A stretch of DNA of 64,000 nucleotides from Pedinophyceae sp. YPF-701 (taxonomy: Eukaryota; Chlorophyta; Pedinophyceae), in NCBI GenBank assembly GCA_916048055.1, contig CAJZHL010000001.1:62001-126000 (forward strand). Direction: 5' to 3'. How positions within the stretch are numbered: the stretch's first letter is position 1; every line of letters begins with the position of its first letter. The notes beneath the pieces were generated by a model, which saw only the letters and a list, made by a program, of their open reading frames with translations, made no database searches and was not told the DNA's origin. This document shows positions 11,930 to 22,273 of the stretch, piece after piece. A program made the position numbers and the translations under genes.

Positions 11930-12487
11930 CAAGGCGCCGCGAGACAGCCCGTCGCTACCCGCGCCCGCCCCGAATCTCCGCGCCAGTCCCCTCCCCCCGT
12001 ACTTCGTGGCCTCCAGAGATGCGGCCGGCGAGGCGCGCGGCCACTCAGAGCCCGGCAGCTGCCTCGCGCGCCTGGTGCTGCGCGCGGTGACCTGCTCTCC
12101 TCCACAGGGGCGGCGTCGGAGCACTGCTGCGCACGATCCAGACAGACGCTCTGTCGTATGTCGCGGTGGGCGCGCGCCGCGCCGCCATCGAGGCCCTGCG
12201 GCGGCGCCGCGGCGTCGGACAGCGTCTGGTCGGCCCGTCGGGCGCGTCACAACGACCGCTCGGGCGGGCCGATTCCGGTCGCTGACGCAGCGGGCCGACC
12301 TCAGTTCCACGCCGAGCGGCGTCCCATGGCTCCGAACGACAGCGTAGAGTGCAGCTCGCTGTTGGGGAGCGGCCGTGCGCGCGGGATTTCAGCGCGAACG
12401 AGTACCGACCAGTGCCCGGTGGCCGTCCGCGTCGCGCGCTGACCTCCGCCTGGGGTTTCTGCCGCTGCGGAGCCGCCCGCCGACACG
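11930..12487. other. Divergent promoter region
   Basis: This region lies between the start of the TOG/HEAT gene (minus) and the start of the next plus-strand gene. Sequence composition is like the surroundings. No conserved promoter element or ORF with recognisable content was seen. Confidence 0.5.
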
Positions 12488-13638
12488 ATGTTCCAGGAGG
12501 CCCACATCAGGAACAGGCCGCGGGGCGCGGCGCAGCCTGGGTTCGACGGCCGGGCACAGGGCGCGGAGCAACTTGCATGTGCGCCAGACGCGACGAATGC
12601 GACGTCGACGCGGGTCGCGACCGGCGCGCCACCTGCCTCGCAGTTCGATCTTCCTGGCCTCGACGCGCTCGGGGGAATGCTTGCCGGCATGAACGCCCGC
12701 GCTGCGGAGAAGGCTCAGCAGCGACACAAGGCCCTCAGGTCCGGGGTACCGAAGGATTCGCCCGCAAGAAGCACCAGATCGACGCGCCATGATCGGAACC
12801 GCGACCATGGCGCCGGGAGAGGGACGTCGGACTCCGTCTGGAGCGACGGAGCAGGAGGATACCAGCCCCGTGGCCTTCTGTACGACCCCGCCGAGCGTGC
12901 AGCGCCCGGCCAGGCCGTTCTTGCCAGTCAGGATCCTAACAACGTACCAAGGTCTCAGAAACCAAGCAGAGGCGTCGCAGACATCGCACCTCGTGCGGCT
13001 CCGGGGACGCTCGGTCCCAGCAACACAGGCGCGGGCCGCGTCGCGTCAGCGGTGTCCGACGCGCTCGGGAGCCTCAGCTCCCTGACGGAGGAGATCAAGT
13101 CGAGGTGCGTCGCCGCCCGCCCTCGCGCGCGTGTCTCCGACGGCCGTGCAGCGCTCACTGTGCATGCACCACGGTGCCAGCGCAGGCATTCCCGGCAGCG
13201 CAGCAGCAGCGACGTGCGCGTGCGGTGCTCGAAGCTCGCGGTCGGCACGCTGGCCTGCTCGGAGTCCGGCTGGCTCGCGGTGCTGTCAGACAGGCTGACA
13301 TACAAGTTCAGACACCCCCGCCACGGCACCGTCGAGATGGTCATGTACGCCAGGGACATCACCGAAACCAGGCGCGACCACGTCGCCGCCTGCCCCGCGC
13401 ACCGCACGCACGTTCCGGGAGCGGCTTGACTCAGCCCCCCCCCTGCGCGGCTGCGCGACGCAGGCTGGACAAGAAGAGCAGACGGCTGTCGTTCCGCGTG
13501 CGCAATCCGCTGGAGCTGTTCCTCGGCAGCTACGACCCGGACAATCCGGCCCACCGGCTGTGCATCACTATCAGTGCCCCGGGGGACTGCCAGCGCGTGC
13601 TCGAGAGGTGCACGGGGCTGCTGGAGGGCCTGCGGTGA
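12488..13638 (+). CDS. Unknown protein with a C-terminal PH-like beta-rich domain
   Basis: Exons are 12488-13104, 13210-13371 and 13464-13638. The second intron is best explained by a GC donor (AG|GCGCGA at 13372); a GT donor further upstream would also keep phase but would delete conserved-looking residues. Residues 1-205 are Gly/Ser/Ala-rich and probably disordered. The last about 110 residues alternate hydrophobic and polar positions (WLAVLSDRLTYKFRH, TVEMVMYARDITE, RRLSFRVRNPLELFLGSYD, AHRLCITISAPGDCQRVLE) and end in a helix (ERCTGLLEGLR). That reads as a pleckstrin-homology-like beta barrel capped by an alpha helix. I do not recognise the family. The stop lies 11 bases before the large inverted repeat, which therefore should be in the 3' UTR. 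Confidence 0.6.
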
Positions 13639-14254
13639 CGCGCTCCCTGGTCGGCTCCCGCGCCATCGGCGGACGAGCGACTGCAGTGGCCAGACACCAC
13701 TTATCGCGACCCCCTCGGCCGTCTGATGTGCCACTACGCTCGGCGAGCAGACAGCACCTGGACCTACCGGTGCGTAGTACTACTCCGGTAGGTCCAGGTG
13801 CTGTCTGCTCGCCGAGCGTAGTGGCACATCAGACGGCCGAGGGGGTCGCGATAAGTGGTGTCTGGCCACTGCAGTCGCTCGTCCGCCGATGGCGCGGGAG
13901 CCGACGTCCCTGGAACGGCGCGTGGCGTGTGAACCGCACTAGTATCGTTGCGGCTCGCGCGAGCACTGCACTGGCGACGCTTGCACCTCCCAGCGTCGTT
14001 GATGGAAGGACGAGCGCTGCGACGTGCTGAGTGCTGCGACAGCGCCTGCCTCCGCCCGACTCACCAAGCTGTGCGTGTGTGCAAGGAACCATTGAGGTTT
14101 CGCGCTTTGATGCGAAATGCGGGCATGCTGGCTCGATAGACGTACGTCGTCACGCTGGTTCGACCTCGGTTATCGAACGCCGCGCACGACGCGAAATCGA
14201 AATCGTCATCACAGCACACACCGCCGTTGCGTCGGTGTCCCGGGCAAGCGCCGG
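13639..14254. other. Convergent intergenic region holding the palindrome
   Basis: The region separates two converging genes. Its first 270 bases are the inverted repeat listed separately. The remaining about 340 bases (13914-14254) are somewhat less GC-rich and show no gene. Confidence 0.6.
13644..13913. repeat. Perfect 121-bp inverted repeat, 14-nt loop, flanked by 7-bp direct repeats
   Basis: The arms 13650-13770 and 13785-13905 are exact reverse complements over all 121 bases, with the 14-base spacer 13771-13784 between them. The heptamer TCCCTGG occurs directly at the outer left edge (13644-13650) and right edge (13907-13913), like a target-site duplication. The arms contain no coding frame of note and do not repeat any neighbouring exon. 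As RNA this would form a very stable hairpin in the 3' UTR of the upstream gene. It could be a foldback/MITE-type element, a hairpin small-RNA precursor or a library or assembly foldback artefact. The bounded arms and flanking direct repeat favour an insertion, but one copy cannot prove it. Confidence 0.95.
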
Positions 14255-16918
14255 CTACCAGAACCACCCTCGTTTCGGCGGCGGTTGCTCCGCCGCGGGC
14301 GAAGAATCTTCCTCGCGCTCGCGCTCGCTGCCGCTGCCGTCCGCCTCCGCCGGCGGCGCCGCGTCGCCAGCGCCCGCGCCCGCAGCGACCTCCGCGGCCC
14401 GCTGCGCCGCCGCGTGCATCGCAGCGCCGCGTTCCGCCGCCAGCTCGCTCTCGAGCGCCTTCGCCCGCGCGCCGTGGTGCGCCACGAGCCGCTTCAGCGC
14501 CAGCACCTCGTCCTCGAGGTCCCCCAGCGTCCTGCATATCGACTCCATGCTCGACGCCTCCGCCTCCGCGAGACCCCCCCACCACGCCGACTCCGGTCCC
14601 CGCTGCTGCGGGACCAGCGCCGCCGCCGCCGGGCCCAGCGCCTCCGCGATCAGCGCCGCGCGGACCGCGTCCGACTGCTCCAGCCCGAGGTCCTCCCGCT
14701 GCTGCGCCGACAGACGCAGCCCGGCCGTCTCCGCGTGCCGCTGCACCATCCACCGCAGCGCGTCTGCCGCGAGCCGCGCGGACGCCGGCGCGCCCTCCAT
14801 CGCCGCCGCGTCGACCTCCGGCGCCGCCGCGGCTGTCGCCGGCGCGTCCTCCGCGCGCGAAGGCTCCGCCGGCGGCGACGCACCCCCGGGGGACGGGCGC
14901 GTGCGTGGACTCTGCGGCTGGTCGCGTGCGCCCGTGGTGGGGGGCTCCGGATCAGCCTGCGGCGCGGCACCGGAGCGGCTCTCGCGGCGGCTGCTGCCGC
15001 GCGAGAGGTACGCGTCCGAGATCTGCACGTACGACGCCGCGACACCCCCGCGGGGGACTCCGCCGCCCGCCCGCCCCCCGCCGAGGTCCGCCTGGCACGC
15101 CGCGTCCGCAGTCGCCCCACGCACACGCTCCCGCACCCCCGCGGCCACCTCCCGCGCCGTCCCCGAGTCAGACTCCCCGTACAACACCCCCTCCAGCTGC
15201 TGCAGCAGCGCGTCCCGCTCCCGCTCGGCGCCCGCGAGCGCCTCCGTCGCGCGCCCCAGCCGCCGCTGCAGCTCCCCGCGCTCCTGCACCCACCCGCCGC
15301 CGCCGGACCGCAGCTTCGCGACCTCGGCCCGCTCCCGCCGCAGCGCCTCCTCGCAGGCAATCACCTCGGACGCCAGCGCCTGCGCGCGCGACGCGGCGTC
15401 CTCCGCGGCCCGCCGCGCGCCGTCGCGCTCCGCCGCCATCGCCGCGAGCGCGAGCCCCTGCGCGTTGAGCTGCCCGTCCAGCCGGTCCGCGTCCCGGCGC
15501 GCCGCCGCTGCGTCAGACTGCGCCTGCGCCAGCTCCTGCCGGAGCTGCGCCGCGGCGAGCTCGGCCTCCGCGGCGGCGCTGCGCGCGTCCTCCGCCGCGC
15601 GCACGAGCCGGTAGTTCTCCTGCGTCAGGTCGTTCACGTGGTCCTGAAGCACCTGCGCCCGCGCAGCAACACCCCCCCGCGACGACGTCGACGGCGGGCC
15701 GGACGGCGCCGCGGCGCCCGGCAGCGGCGGCGGAGGGCCCGCGTCCGCGCTTGGGAGCGCCGGCGTCGCGGTCGTCGCGCCGGTCCCGCCCATGATGCGT
15801 CGCAGGATCTCTTCGTCCTTTTGCCGCGTGTCGTCGCTGAGGTAGCGGCTCGGGGACGGCGAGCGCGGTGGCTCTGGCGGCGGCGAGGCCGCGCGGGGCG
15901 AGCCGGCGGGGTCGCGGTCTCGCGGCGTTGCGCGGGGCGGGCTGGCGCGTGTGTGCGACATCCACGGGGCCGCCTTGGGCGGTGGGAGGGGGGGGTCTGT
16001 GGCTGGGGCGAGGAAGGCGGGGGGCTGGTGGTCTATCGCGGCGCTGGGCGGCGGAAACGGCGGCGCAGGGCCGTTGGATTCCCGCCGGGGCGGCTCTGCG
16101 CGCGCGGCATCGACGCTTGAGCGGACTGAGCCGTTTTGGCGCGACGCGGGGGGCGTAATGTCCGCGCGCCCGCCGTTGATGGAGCTATACGGACTGGTGC
16201 GATCCGGCGGCGCGCGGTCTCCGCTGAGAGGGGCCGTCGCGGGCGCGGCAGAGGCGTCCTTTTGATGCAGCGGTGCAGGTGCAGCTGGCCGCGCTGGCTT
16301 CGGCGGTGTGGCCGGAGCCGCGCTCTGCTGGGCTTGACCGGACGGACCCTTGCCTTCCTTTGCTTTTCGGAACGCCTCGAGCTGCACGAACCAGCGGGGA
16401 AGCAGCGGGAGGTCGATGCAGTGCAAACAAACGCCGCTTGGGCGCGCTGCAGCGAACACTGCGATGTCTATGGACACGAGCGCCTGGTTCAGCTCTTCTG
16501 GCACATTCTCGCAGACGCAAGGCTGCTTCCCCGCGTCCGATATGTCGGCACAAGGCCGTGCAGTGGTCTGCGGAGCCAGCCTTCCGTCGCGCGGCGTCGT
16601 TAGCGCAGCGAGCCGCCACTCGCACGCTGCGCTTCTGCTCAGTACGTCGCTACCGCCGCGCGGAGACAGCGCCGCCCCCGGCCGCGCGGTGCCGGCCCAG
16701 CTCGGCTTTCGCGCCATGAGTGAACGCCGCCCTCCATCGACCGCACGACCCACTTCATGTGTTCCGTCTGGACCAGGAAGACGCCCCAGCCGTGGCGCCT
16801 CAAGACCAGCTGCGCGAAGCTCCCTCCGGCACAGCGTGCGCGGAGCAGCAGGCACCAAGGTGCGGGCACTCACCCTGCGTCGCCCGGCCTCCGCCATCGC
16901 GGCGCGGCGGTCCGACAT
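14255..16918 (-). CDS. Large Pro-rich coiled-coil protein, unrecognised
   Basis: Minus-strand exons are 16874-16918, 16654-16809 and 14255-16567, all GT-AG and phase 0, giving about 837 residues. Exon 2 starts with a distinctive block (LVLRRHGWGVFLVQTEHMK, then WVVRSMEGGVHSW). Exon 3 begins with VPEELNQALVSIDIAVF and LHCIDLPLLPRWFVQLEAF, which look like a small folded N-terminal domain. A Pro/Ser/Ala-rich linker of about 220 residues follows, then a long coiled coil (QDHVNDLTQENYRLVRAAED, then AELAAAQLRQELAQAQS). A second disordered part precedes a further helical region (LGDLEDEVLALKRLVAHHG), and the C-terminus is PPPKRGWFW. The architecture suits a cytoskeletal or membrane-tethering scaffold, but I recognise no family and assign no function. 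Reading exon 1 straight through is also open, so the two small introns rest on splice signals and the better-looking peptide. Confidence 0.7.
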   Translation of the reverse strand: MSDRRAAMAEAGRRRVSARTLVPAAPRTLCRRELRAAGLEAPRLGRLPGPDGTHEVGRAVDGGRRSLMARKPSWAGTARPGAALSPRGGSDVLSRSAACEWRLAALTTPRDGRLAPQTTARPCADISDAGKQPCVCENVPEELNQALVSIDIAVFAAARPSGVCLHCIDLPLLPRWFVQLEAFRKAKEGKGPSGQAQQSAAPATPPKPARPAAPAPLHQKDASAAPATAPLSGDRAPPDRTSPYSSINGGRADITPPASRQNGSVRSSVDAARAEPPRRESNGPAPPFPPPSAAIDHQPPAFLAPATDPPLPPPKAAPWMSHTRASPPRATPRDRDPAGSPRAASPPPEPPRSPSPSRYLSDDTRQKDEEILRRIMGGTGATTATPALPSADAGPPPPLPGAAAPSGPPSTSSRGGVAARAQVLQDHVNDLTQENYRLVRAAEDARSAAAEAELAAAQLRQELAQAQSDAAAARRDADRLDGQLNAQGLALAAMAAERDGARRAAEDAASRAQALASEVIACEEALRRERAEVAKLRSGGGGWVQERGELQRRLGRATEALAGAERERDALLQQLEGVLYGESDSGTAREVAAGVRERVRGATADAACQADLGGGRAGGGVPRGGVAASYVQISDAYLSRGSSRRESRSGAAPQADPEPPTTGARDQPQSPRTRPSPGGASPPAEPSRAEDAPATAAAAPEVDAAAMEGAPASARLAADALRWMVQRHAETAGLRLSAQQREDLGLEQSDAVRAALIAEALGPAAAALVPQQRGPESAWWGGLAEAEASSMESICRTLGDLEDEVLALKRLVAHHGARAKALESELAAERGAAMHAAAQRAAEVAAGAGAGDAAPPAEADGSGSEREREEDSSPAAEQPPPKRGWFW

Positions 16919-17387
16919 CCTGCCGAGCTCGCCGGGCGCCTGCTACTCCGCCGCTACGTCGCCCACCGCGCACCGCCGTCCATGCCTACAGTCGGCGACG
17001 CACCGCTCAAGCCCGCGTGTACAACCAGGCACCTGCTGACGCTGAGCCCGCGGCGCGCACGAACGGCGAGCAGGAACGGGCAGGGGGCGTGAAGTGCGCT
17101 GCGCCGGCGCCCGTGCGGAGCGTTGCACCGGCCCGCTGCCTCGGGCGCACGCGCTGTTGTCAGGGGACACCCCTGCTTGACGACAGCGCCGAGGACGGCG
17201 GAGTCCGTCGCGAGGTTTCGCGCGCGCGAGGGGAGCGTGCATTCGCGGTCTCGCCGTTCAGCCAGAGCGCGTGCTCGACCGGCGCAGGCTCATGCGCGTG
17301 CGGCGGCAGGAATCATCGCAGGGGCTGTAGCGCGCCCAGGTGGTCGCGTAGGCGGCCAGGCGGCGGCTGTGGCCGCCTAGCGTGTCG
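16919..17387. other. Divergent promoter region between coiled-coil gene and NOM1
   Basis: About 470 bases between two divergently transcribed genes. No clear promoter motif, ORF or RNA gene was seen. Confidence 0.5.
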
Positions 17388-20300
17388 ATGGCTCAGGATA
17401 GACGTGGCCGCGGAGGTGGCCGTGGCGGCGGCGCGGGCCAGCGCCACGGCCACGGCCATGGCTATGGGCGCGGCGGCAGAGGGCCCGGCCCGCGAATGCC
17501 CGCGGCTCTGCGCGAGGAGATGGTCGGCGGCGACGATCAGGTATCATCTGAGACTGACGTTCCGCCCAGGAACTCGTCCTCCACGCGCGTGTGTCGGCGC
17601 GTGCTAGCCCCCCCTCTGGGCAACGTGGCAGCTCAACAGCAGGATGTCCGAACGCGCCCGGTTCCGCAGATGCCGCTGGGGCACCAGTACCGGAAGAGCA
17701 AGCGCGCGATCAGCGGCATTCACTCACGGAAGGAGCGCCGGAAAAACAAGCGGGAGGAGAAGAAGCAGCACCGCGTGCAGTGGGCGGCTCGCAACCACGG
17801 CGGGCGAGCGCAGCCCGCCGAGGCGCGGCCGCGGTCGCAGGATCCGCCGGCCAAGCGCGCGAGGCACGACGCGCGCCCCGGGGCGCGCCCGGGACGGGCG
17901 CCGTCGGACGCGGAGCCTCGTGTCAGACGGCAGAGCGATGCCGGAGGGGGGGTGGAGGGACCTGCGCCGAAACAGATGCCGGTCGGGGCGAACAAGGACG
18001 CGTTCGAGGCGGAGAGGAGGTGCGGAGCGGGGCCGACGCCGACGGCGGCTGCGCTGTCGTCGCGCCGCGATGGTTGATTGTTGAGAGCGCGGATGAAACA
18101 AAAGGGATTTCATGTTGCGGAGTGAACTCTGTGGGTGGTTCGGGTCGAACGGCGGTGCAGGTACATGGCGCAGCTGGAGAAGAAGCTCGGGATGCGGAAG
18201 CGCAAGTCCGAGAAGATCCCAGGCGCCGAGGACGGGCTGGGAGACATCCTGAAGGGTCTGAAAAGTTCCGCCGTCCGTGAGTGGGGCGCCCCCGTGCCCT
18301 CGGGGGCGCCAGAGGCCGACGCGAGCGACTCCGGCGACGACGACCCGTTCGCGGTACTCAGGTGCGCGCCGACGATCCTAGTTGAACGTCGACAGGAACC
18401 TCTTCGCAGGGTCGTTGTGCCCGTTCCTCCGTCACTCTCGATTGGATTTGCGTCGGATTCACCGGGTGCAGGCGCCGACCCCGACGAGATCAGGCGCCTC
18501 CTGCCGGACGCGAAGACTCGAGTACGTCGGGGGAGGGGGGTGATCCGTTTGGCATGGGGGGGTCTTCCAGCGAAGAAGACTCCGACGCCAGCGAGGGGGG
18601 GAGTGAAGACGGCGCGTCGGACGGCTCGCTCGAGGACGCCGACGGGCCGTCGAGCCCCAGCGAGGGCTCCGAGAGTGCAGGGACGACGGCGTCAGGCAGC
18701 ACGGAGGCGGACTCCGACGACGACAACGACGACAGCAGCGGCGGCGAGGATCGCGAAGAGGCCGTGCAGGCCCCGGCGGAGCGCGCACTGAGCGTTCCGA
18801 AGGCCGCGGTCGGTTCGAAGTACATTCCGCCGGCGCTGCGGGCCGCGCAGGGCGGGGAGGCGACGGCGGCGGCGCGGCGGGTGCGGGGGCTGCTGAACCG
18901 GCTGGCCGAAGCGAACATGCAGGGCATCGTGGCGGACGTCGCCGGGGTGTACAGCGAGGCCGGGCGGGGCACGGTGTCGCGGCTGGTCGGCGAGGAGCTG
19001 GTGGCGGCGGTGTCGGAGGGTCCGCGCGCCACAGATCAGTTCGCCGCGACGGCTGCGGCGTTCGTGGCGGGTTTTGCGGCGATGGCGCAGTCGCAGGAGG
19101 TGGCCGCGAGCTTCATGGCGCGCGTGGCGCGGCGGCTCGAGGAGGCGGTGGCGGAGGGCGACGAGTTGGGCGGGAGAAACCTGACTATGTTGACGTCGTA
19201 CGTCTACTCCGCGGGGCTCGTGGACGCGACCACGCCGTTCTCGCTGCTCGCGCACCTGACGCAGAAGTGAGGCCGCCGCCCTGCCGTGGTGTCTGCGATC
19301 GCGCGCGCGCGAAACTCAGACTCGAATGTGCGCGTGCAACACCAGTCTATGGTTCTCGAATACCTGTCCGCGCCTCCCGGGTATCTGCAGTTTCTCCGAG
19401 GTGGCCGTGACGCTCATGGTGACGGTCCTGAACGCGTGCGGCCTCGCGCTGCGCAGCGACGACCCCGTGGCCATGCGCGACTTCGTGGTGGGCGTGCACA
19501 AGCGCGCGGCGGAGGTGGGCGGCGGGCAGGGCTTGAGTAAGCGCACGGAGCTGATGCTCGAGCTCGTGTGCGAGATCAAGAACAACCGCAGGAGCGCCAA
19601 GGCCAGCACGCCCGCCGGGGCGCGCCAGGGCGGCCGCACGGCGGTGCTGTCGGCCGCGCAGCTGCGGTGGCTGCGGCAGCTCGGCGTCGAGGCGGTGCAG
19701 CTGCGGAGCGTGACGTGGGCCAAGCTCCTGGACAGGGCCGGCCACGTCGGGGCTTGGTGGAACCTGCAGGTACGAAAGCCATCTCGCTGCGCCCCTCAGC
19801 AGTCTTGTTTCGATATATGTCTGTCCATCGTCACTCGATCTTTCGGATTCTCGTCCACGCGCGCGCCCCTCCGACCACGCTCCGTGCTGCTCGCCGTCGC
19901 TGCAGCCGGGCGAAGCCCTGCCAGGCAGCGCCGCCGGCGCCCTGTTGGGGGCGGACGCAGCCCCCGACGCGGGCCAGGGACGCGGCGGCGAGGCGACCGC
20001 GGCCGTCCGCCAGCGCCTCGACGACCTCGAGGGCGGCACCACCTCCCAGGAGCTCCTCCGGCTCGCGGCGCGCATGCGGATGAACACGGACGTGCGGCGC
20101 GCGGTGTTCTGCTGCGTCATGGGCGCTGACGGGGCGGCGGACGCGGCGGAGCGGCTGCTCGCGCTGCCGCTCAAGGGCGAGCAGGAGCGCGAGGTGATGC
20201 GCGTGCTGCTCGAGTGCTGCCTGTCGGAGGGGACGTACAACAGGTACTATGCGGTGCTGGCGGGGCGGCTGGCGGCGGTGTCGCGCGCGCACCGCACGAC

Positions 20301-20787
20301 GCTGCGGTACGCAGTGCGCGACCGCGTGCGCGAGGTGCCGCGCGAGCAGCCGCGCCGGGCGGCCAACCTCGCGCGGTTCGTCGCCGACTGCGTCGCCGCC
20401 TTCCACCTCCCGCTGTCAGTGCTTGAGTCAGGCGAGCTCGGGGAGGCCTGCGGGCCCGGCGGGGCGGCCCGCGAGCGAGACTTCTACCGCCTCGTGCTGT
20501 ACGGCGTCCTGACGGGCGTGAAGTCGACGGCGGACGCGCGGGACGTGTTCCGACGTGCGGTGTCGGCGCCGGGGGCCGGGGCGCTGCGGACGGCGCTGCT
20601 CGGGGCGGTGCGCGGCACGGTGGGCCCGTGGGTCGCGGAGCGGCACGCGGACGCCGACGCGCGGGGCGACGACGCCGCGGCGAGGCGGCTTGGCGCTGCG
20701 CTGCAGCGTGCGCGGGCGGTGGAGAAGGCGATTCAGGCGGCGACGCCCGCTGCGGCCAAGGTTGACGGGGACACGTGGGACGTGTGA
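17388..20787 (+). CDS. NOM1: Nucleolar MIF4G/MA3 protein NOM1 (yeast Sgd1)
   Basis: Six exons, 17388-17540, 17643-18019, 18161-18361, 18472-19266, 19391-19769 and 19906-20787, join in phase to about 930 residues. The N-terminus is RG-rich (RGRGGGRGGGAG), followed by basic nuclear-localisation clusters (KRAISGIHSRKERRKNKREE) and YMAQLEKKLGMRKR. A long Glu/Asp/Ser acidic tract precedes the family signature KYIPPALR. The MIF4G helical domain starts at RRVRGLLNRLAEANMQGI and includes KRTELMLELVCEIKNNR in exon 5. The MA3 domain is in exon 6 (NTDVRRAVFCCVMGADGA, ERLLALPLKGEQEREVMRV). Known NOM1/Sgd1 proteins act in the nucleolus in 18S rRNA maturation and bind eIF4A-like helicases such as DDX48. 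The domain order and length fit the family well. Confidence 0.93.
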
Positions 20788-22273
20788 CACGCTGGGCGCG
20801 TCGCCGCCGCGGTGGCCCGCACTGCCGCCGGATCGCCGCGTGTTGACTAGGCCGCAGTTAACACACGTGGCCAGTCGCGCGGCCGGGGGCGGTCGGAACG
20901 GAAGATGCCGCGCCGCGCGGGATGGATCGTGAGCAGGGGCGGCGTGGGGCGCGGCGGGGCGGCTGGAGGTGCCCGTGCGGGAGGCCTGAGGCCGGTAGAA
21001 GAAATCCTGCTAGGAAAAGTAGGTCTGGCGGCGGGAGCGGGGGCGCCTTGCGGCCGGGCGGGCGGGAGGAGGGTGCACATCTTGCGACAAGCAAGCAGCT
21101 CGCACTTCGCGACTCGAAAGTTTCCGCCATCCACGTATCTGGGCACGCTTTTCGATCCTCCCTCGCGCGTGGCGGGCCCCTCGGGCAGCCCGTGGCGAGG
21201 GCGCAGCGGGTAAGGGCTTCCGTCCAGCTTGAACAGCGTTGTGCGCCGGCGGGATCCGGCCGCGGACGCCCCGGCTCGCGGGGAAGCGGCTGGACAACGG
21301 GCGCTCGCTCGCGCCGTGTTGCGTCGCGCGTGGGTGTCCAGCGCGCGCGAGCAGCGCAACGGGCGACGTTGCCACGTTCTCGGCCCCTCACGCGTGCCGT
21401 TTCGACCCGCCCCATTGTGCAGATATAGTGCTGCACCGAGGCGACGAGTCCCGACCTCGTCCCGTCGACGTGGGAATCCGTCTTGCGCGACAGAACGGGC
21501 CGGCGTCTTTGCCAGAAGTGAGCCGCCTCACTCAGGTGCGAAAAACTCCGTCCTTCGCGCGCGCGCGCACGTCGCACGGCCGAGCTCGAGCCGCCGCCCA
21601 CGGGCCCCCCGTCCCACCGCAAACAGCCGGATCCCGGCACGGCTGTCGCGATCCTCCTCGCAACGATTCGGCGCCTGCCTCGCCGCGCTCCGCCAGCGCG
21701 CGGGACGCCCGGGAGCTGGCCACGAGACATTCTGCCGGGCCCCACCGGTTCCGTTGTTCCGCACGGTCGGTGCCGCGATGCCGGCAATCACGCGCGGCAC
21801 CGTCGCCACTCGCACGTTGCGCCCGAAGCGGCATTACGCACCTCTCGCGAAATATGCGCGCGTCTTGGCACTTGATCCGCCTCCAGCATCACAGAGCGCG
21901 ATTTCGCCGCGGGGCGCCACGTCCACGCGTTGCCGCCGCCCGTTCTCGACGCTACCAATGTTTTCTCGCCCACCCGCCCGCGCGGACCGGGCCGGCGAGG
22001 TGCCACGCGCCCAGGAAACCGCTCGTTCCTTCAGCCCCCTTGCCGCCTCGGAGCCCCGCCTGCCGCGGCAGCCCGCCCGGCCGCCCACCCCCATCCGTTC
22101 CGCCCTCCCCCTTCCGCAGGAACGCCGACGATCGCGAGGCCGGCGAACCACCACGCCACCAGCGCGCGCACCCGCCTCGTGAGAGCTCTCGCGCCGCACG
22201 AACGACCCCACCGTCGCCTACCGACGCGCGGACCACCACCACGGACTCCGCGTTACAGCTCCGTTTCACCACC
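20788..22273. other. Long intergenic region upstream of eIF4G
   Basis: About 1.5 kb with no recognisable gene. The stretch 21950-22260 is C-rich with short pyrimidine runs, consistent with a promoter or 5' UTR for eIF4G. Long open frames here on the minus strand (for example 20858-21787) are composition artefacts rich in Arg, Pro and Ala. Confidence 0.5.
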
